NCBI RefSeq assembly: GCF_003846135.1
Contig: NZ_RHHM01000016.1
Location: 1 to 64,000, forward strand
Direction: 5' to 3'
Length of the DNA stretch: 64,000 nucleotides
Source of the DNA: Erwinia psidii
Lineage (GTDB): Bacteria > Pseudomonadota > Gammaproteobacteria > Enterobacterales > Enterobacteriaceae
A program made the translations under genes and the position numbers. The notes below the pieces were generated by a model. The model did no database searches. It had not been told where the DNA came from and saw nothing but the letters and a program-made list of their open reading frames with translations. Below, in pieces: positions 60,782 to 64,000 of this stretch (position 1 is its first letter; every line of letters starts with the position of its first letter).

Positions 60782-60800
60782 GCTATTGGTAATCATTATC
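60782..60800 (+). promoter_or_regulatory. Fur box upstream of the DUF1435 gene
   Basis: GCTATTGGTAATCATTATC matches the Fur consensus GATAATGATAATCATTATC at 16 of 19 positions. A second GATGATAAGCATTA motif lies just upstream (60762-60775). Confidence 0.75.
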
Positions 60801-60825
60801 ATTTGTAAAAGTGGGGAATAGCCTG

Positions 60826-61101
60826 ATGCTGACAGCAAAAGCGACACTCTGGCAACGATGCGAGAAGTTGGGAAAACGGCTGGACAGCGCATGGGGAGTA
60901 TTGTTGCCCTGTGCGCTAATGCCGCTGATTATCCTGCTGGATCTTTCCTTTAGCCAATGGCGAACTATGATGGTCATGGCTTTACTGGCCACGCTGGCCA
61001 TGCTCTGCAACCCACGTTCCCGTCACTATCTGCTGCTGCCTTCCTGTCTTGCGCTGGTGGGCGGTATGGCGGCAATTTCTGCTAATTTTGGCATGTTTTA
61101 A
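60826..61101 (+). CDS. DUF1435 family membrane protein (YjjZ-like)
   Basis: A 91-residue protein with three hydrophobic segments (GVLLPCALMPLIILLDL, MMVMALLATLAMLC, CLALVGGMAAISANFG). DUF1435 members lie near fhuF in enterobacteria. A Fur box precedes it, so it is probably iron-repressed. ATG 60826 is preferred; a GTG 15 bp upstream is possible. Confidence 0.75.
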   Translation: MLTAKATLWQRCEKLGKRLDSAWGVLLPCALMPLIILLDLSFSQWRTMMVMALLATLAMLCNPRSRHYLLLPSCLALVGGMAAISANFGMF

Positions 61102-61209
61102 GCGAGTCGTGATGGGAGAATGTCACAGGTAACAGTACTGGCAGAGAAAAAGTGCGGAGGAAACAGAATGATAAAGCAGGAAAAAAGCGGAAAGGAATAA
61201 AGACCAACA

Positions 61210-61296
61210 TGGTGCGAAGAGAGGGACTTGAACCCTCACGTCCGTTAAGACACTAACACCTGAAGCTAGCGCGTCTACCAATTCCGCCACCTTCGC
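61210..61296 (-). tRNA. leuV: tRNA-Leu (CAG), third of three in the transcript
   Basis: An 87-nt cloverleaf with a long variable arm and encoded CCA, anticodon CAG, equivalent to E. coli leuQPV. Identical in sequence to the copy at 61326-61412. Symbols by analogy. Confidence 0.93.
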
Positions 61297-61325
61297 GTCC
61301 TGTCGATCTGCTCATATCACCACAT

Positions 61326-61412
61326 TGGTGCGAAGAGAGGGACTTGAACCCTCACGTCCGTTAAGACACTAACACCTGAAGCTAGCGCGTCTACCAATTC
61401 CGCCACCTTCGC
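61326..61412 (-). tRNA. leuP: tRNA-Leu (CAG), second of three
   Basis: An 87-nt copy identical to the previous one, separated by 29 bp. Confidence 0.93.
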
Positions 61413-61444
61413 GCAGTGCTCTGCGATATGAACTGTATGGTTGT

Positions 61445-61531
61445 TGGTGCGAAGAGAGGGACTTGAACCCTCACGTCCGTTAGGACACTAACACCTGAAG
61501 CTAGCGCGTCTACCAATTCCGCCACCTTCGC
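61445..61531 (-). tRNA. leuQ: tRNA-Leu (CAG), first of three
   Basis: An 87-nt copy that differs by one base in the variable arm (TTAGGACAC against TTAAGACAC, plus strand). It is closest to the promoter at 61575-61602. Confidence 0.93.
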
Positions 61532-61574
61532 ATACCGTTAATACAACCATGTTGTATTGCAACCACGGAGGCGC

Positions 61575-61602
61575 ATTCTAGAGGTTTTCCCCAACACGTC
61601 AA
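61575..61602 (-). promoter_or_regulatory. Promoter of the tRNA-Leu operon
   Basis: On the minus strand, -35 TTGACG (61597-61602) and -10 TAGAAT (61575-61580) are 16 bp apart, with a GC-rich GCGCCTCC discriminator that implies stringent control. Confidence 0.8.
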
Positions 61603-63121
61603 CTGTTATTTAATGCGCTGGCGGAGATCGCGGTAAAAAGCGGCATCGGTAAAAAGGTGCCAGCAAATAAAGTGCGATGGCTCAGAGTTTGCCAGCGTAC
61701 GCAGTGGCATCACCGACGGTGTTTACGCTGATAACACCTCACAGGCCAGCTAAATTTTGCCGCCGGTGCACAATGCGTTATTTGACATTATTATCCGACA
61801 AATAACGGTCACAAACAGTGGTTCCTTATAACAGCCTGTCCCATCAGGCTATTTTATTTGCCAGTTTGTTCCCGGGCAGTGCTCAACATCCTCACGTACC
61901 TGGTGTAGGCTCCGGTTTTTGCGCGCTGGCCTTGTCCAGACTGCCGGCGACAATGACGCCCGGTGGGACAGGCTCTAAGCCCGGAGCGTAACATCACTCA
62001 CCTTTCATCATCATAATGTATACGCCATTCGTCGGTTGTTGCCCTGTTTGAAAAACGGATCTGCCTGAAAATAATAACCAGGGAGTCAATAAAACCGATA
62101 GTAAACATCTTCTCACTGCGGTAAAGCGCGACGGAGCAATGACGCTGTAACGATCGTCGGGTTATTCAGGGGGAAATTAAAAAACGTAGGGAATGGTAAA
62201 ACCAAAAGAAACCTCAGGACTCAACGATAATCTGTACAAAATGCTGTTCGCTGAGGTAAATGAACGACGCAGCTTCGAGGTAATGCCTGTTAAAAATCAA
62301 CGTTTTTTGAGTGAGCACGCAATTAAAGAGACAACGATATATAACCGGACGATCGCACACCCCATAAATATGCCGCAAACACAGAAGTAGAAAGTTATTA
62401 ATGATATGAATCTGATTGGCGCGGAGGAAATAATGATGTGCTAACCACAAAACGATCTGTTGTGCAAGAAGGCATCAGCATCGTGAAAGACAAACCAACC
62501 TTGCATTAAAACGACAGAATGCTGATAAAATAAAGACATGCGTTGCGCCGGGGCCGCCATGGAAAGCACGCTTATAACCGCTAAGGGATGCAATCAAGAG
62601 ATCATTAATAATGATGAAACGCGAGAGGCTGTCAATCCGAGGGGCCAAAAGCCATGTCGATAAAAAATACGTGGAGGCGAATATCCTCAGGCGTTAAAAA
62701 ATGCCTCCCACGCTGATTTATAACAGGCGGCGGGAACAGTTAAATAAAAATCCGCCTTCACAGAAGACGGCATTGATTGCGACCCGTAGAGGTGTAGCAA
62801 AATCCTTAAAAAGACGTCTTTGCCTACCCTGTAAGATTTAAATCCAAAACAATAAGGCCGCGCCAAAACCTGTTAATGACCTCGCCCACAGGAGATGGTT
62901 TTCAGTTAGAAATAAAAAATTTGCTTTTTTATAAGGTTTATCAGTCGATTGTGATGGTCTGATTGCCCGGCAGGGAAAATGTATCTCTGCCGGACATTAA
63001 AAGGCGTTCAGTGCAATTTTTTTTGCAGGTTACTTTCCATCCGGCTGTTTACTGACATAACAGCGGCAATGCTGCACCCGGAAAAATCACGCGTGTAAAC
63101 GCTGTGTTCAGCCTGAAGCAC
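61603..63121. other. 1.5-kb region without a convincing gene
   Basis: Apart from the repeat at 61833-61974, only a 65-codon frame at 62193-62390 is present, with no recognisable product or strong ribosome-binding site. A CCGGCAG..CTGCCGG inverted repeat lies at 62967-62993 and a CCGCCTTC/GAAGACGG hairpin near 62749-62770. It looks like eroded chromosome between the tRNA operon and rsmC. Confidence 0.45.
61833..61974. repeat. Dispersed repeat, copy 2, with perfect 11-bp terminal inverted repeats
   Basis: The ends AGCCTGTCCCA (61833-61843) and TGGGACAGGCT (61964-61974) are perfect inverted repeats bounding a 142-bp GC-rich unit homologous to 59327-59472. No coding capacity, so a MITE-like or REP-type element. 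Confidence 0.8.
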
Positions 63122-64000
63122 TTAACGTTTTGCCGAACGGGACCATACCGCACGATAAACTTTAAAGCGTCCGTTTTGCACCAGCACCTCATGGCTGCCA
63201 AAGGTTTCATCCAGCACCTGTGGATAAGGCAGAAAAGCATTGGCGACAATGCGCAGTTCACCACCGATATTCAGGTGTTTCACCGCACCCCGGATCAGCT
63301 GCTGTGCCGCATCCAGACTGGTCTGCATTCCGTCGTGAAACGGCGGATTGGAGATAATCATGTCAAAGCGACCGTTGACGTTGGAGTAGACATTGCTGGC
63401 AAACACTTCACCTTCCAGCCCGTTGGCTGCCAGGGTGGCTTTACTGGCTTGCACCGCCGGGGCGCTGACATCGGTCATGGTCAGACGAACTTTCGGTGAA
63501 AATCGCGCCAGCATGGCCGACAACACGCCTGCACCACAGCCGATATCCAGCACTTTACCTTTGCTGTGCGGTGGCAGGGTGGAAAGTAGCAGCTGACTGC
63601 CGACATCCAGTCCGTCGCGGCTGAACACGCCCGGCAGCGTTTTGATCGTCAGATCCCCAACGGCATAGTCTGCCCACCATGCCTCTGCATCGAATTGCGG
63701 GTTTTTATCCAGCTGGCCATGATAAAGGCCACAACGGCGCGCGCTGTCGATTTTGCTCAACGTGCTCCATTCAGCCAGCATTGGCTCCGCGCTGCGCACG
63801 CCACTCCGGTTTTCTCCGACCACGAAAAGATCGCTACCAACGGGCAGTAAAGCGAGCACATTTTGCAGCTGGAACTGTGCTTCCGGTTTATTTTTTGGCC
63901 AGAAATAGATAAGCGTGTCGCACTCTGCCGCCGTTTCTGGCGTTGCCAGCAAACCGTAATGCGCATTTTCCCCCAGAGCACGGTTCAGCCTTTGCCAGTG
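63122..64000 (-). CDS. rsmC: 16S rRNA (guanine-1207-N2)-methyltransferase RsmC, 5' end outside window
   Basis: The visible 292 residues match E. coli RsmC (343 residues) from about residue 50: [40 protein letters not shown], the AdoMet motif [15 protein letters not shown] and the catalytic [20 protein letters not shown]. It methylates G1207 of 16S rRNA in the 30S subunit. The frame stays open to base 64000 (minus), so the N-terminus lies beyond the window. Confidence 0.96.
   Translation of the reverse strand, partial: HWQRLNRALGENAHYGLLATPETAAECDTLIYFWPKNKPEAQFQLQNVLALLPVGSDLFVVGENRSGVRSAEPMLAEWSTLSKIDSARRCGLYHGQLDKNPQFDAEAWWADYAVGDLTIKTLPGVFSRDGLDVGSQLLLSTLPPHSKGKVLDIGCGAGVLSAMLARFSPKVRLTMTDVSAPAVQASKATLAANGLEGEVFASNVYSNVNGRFDMIISNPPFHDGMQTSLDAAQQLIRGAVKHLNIGGELRIVANAFLPYPQVLDETFGSHEVLVQNGRFKVYRAVWSRSAKR

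Noticed and set aside
62193..62390. 65-codon open frame after the tRNA-Leu operon
   Set aside because: No ribosome-binding site of quality, no recognisable product, and surrounding DNA looks eroded.

Overview
The window looks like the chromosome of an enterobacterium of the Erwinia/Pantoea type. Its right end carries the order histidine phosphatase, PepSY and DUF2946 proteins, MFS transporter, YbaK-like deacylase, fhuF, GGDEF protein, DUF1435 protein, three tRNA-Leu(CAG) genes and rsmC, which resembles the E. coli fhuF-rsmC-leuQPV neighbourhood. Genus is an inference from gene content; no rRNA or housekeeping marker is available.

Layout. (1) 1-2700: a small accessory segment left of a tRNA attachment site, with a truncated zinc-ribbon gene, a DUF3289 gene holding a 20-unit GAT microsatellite, and a DUF943 gene. 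(2) 2714-38443: a P2/186-like prophage of about 35.7 kb. It has int, a 186-type CI switch, CII, Fil, early genes, Dam, the HUH initiator A, a cos site, head genes Q P O N M L, tail gene X, a lysis cassette, tail genes R S V W J/I H G FI FII E T U D, and ogr. Cargo sits at four or five classic positions: an HNH-like gene beside int; a ParB-like + nuclease-like + cytosine methyltransferase cluster after A; a membrane protein/DUF1493 pair beside cos; DUF4917 and DUF6232 genes between S and V; and a second DUF1493 cluster between G and FI. The tail region carries two lesions (frameshift in V, in-frame J-I fusion), so the prophage is probably defective for virions. (3) 38393-52899: a second element of about 14.5 kb in the same tRNA. 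It has its own integrase, AlpA-like and ribbon-helix-helix regulators, an Icd-like gene, a P4-alpha-type primase-helicase, an iteron-like region, reverse-oriented cargo, and then a complete HK97-type capsid and packaging module (capsid, protease, portal, connector, HNH, TerS, TerL) with no tail or lysis genes. That architecture is that of a capsid-forming phage-inducible chromosomal island (cf-PICI). (4) 52855-64000: the intact tRNA-Ile2(CAU) target gene and ordinary chromosome, with two copies of a roughly 145-bp repeat and Fur-box-like sites.

How the parts work together. Both elements use the 3' end of tRNA-Ile2 as attB, and each insertion leaves a copy of the tRNA 3' end, so three copies punctuate the region. 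The prophage switch (CI against Cox/Apl) and an SOS-box gene after A suggest 186-style SOS-linked induction. The satellite is expected to excise, replicate from its own primase, build its own capsid, package with its own terminase and borrow tails from a helper. The adjacent P2-like prophage is a contractile-tail phage with baseplate lesions, so it is an unlikely tail donor.
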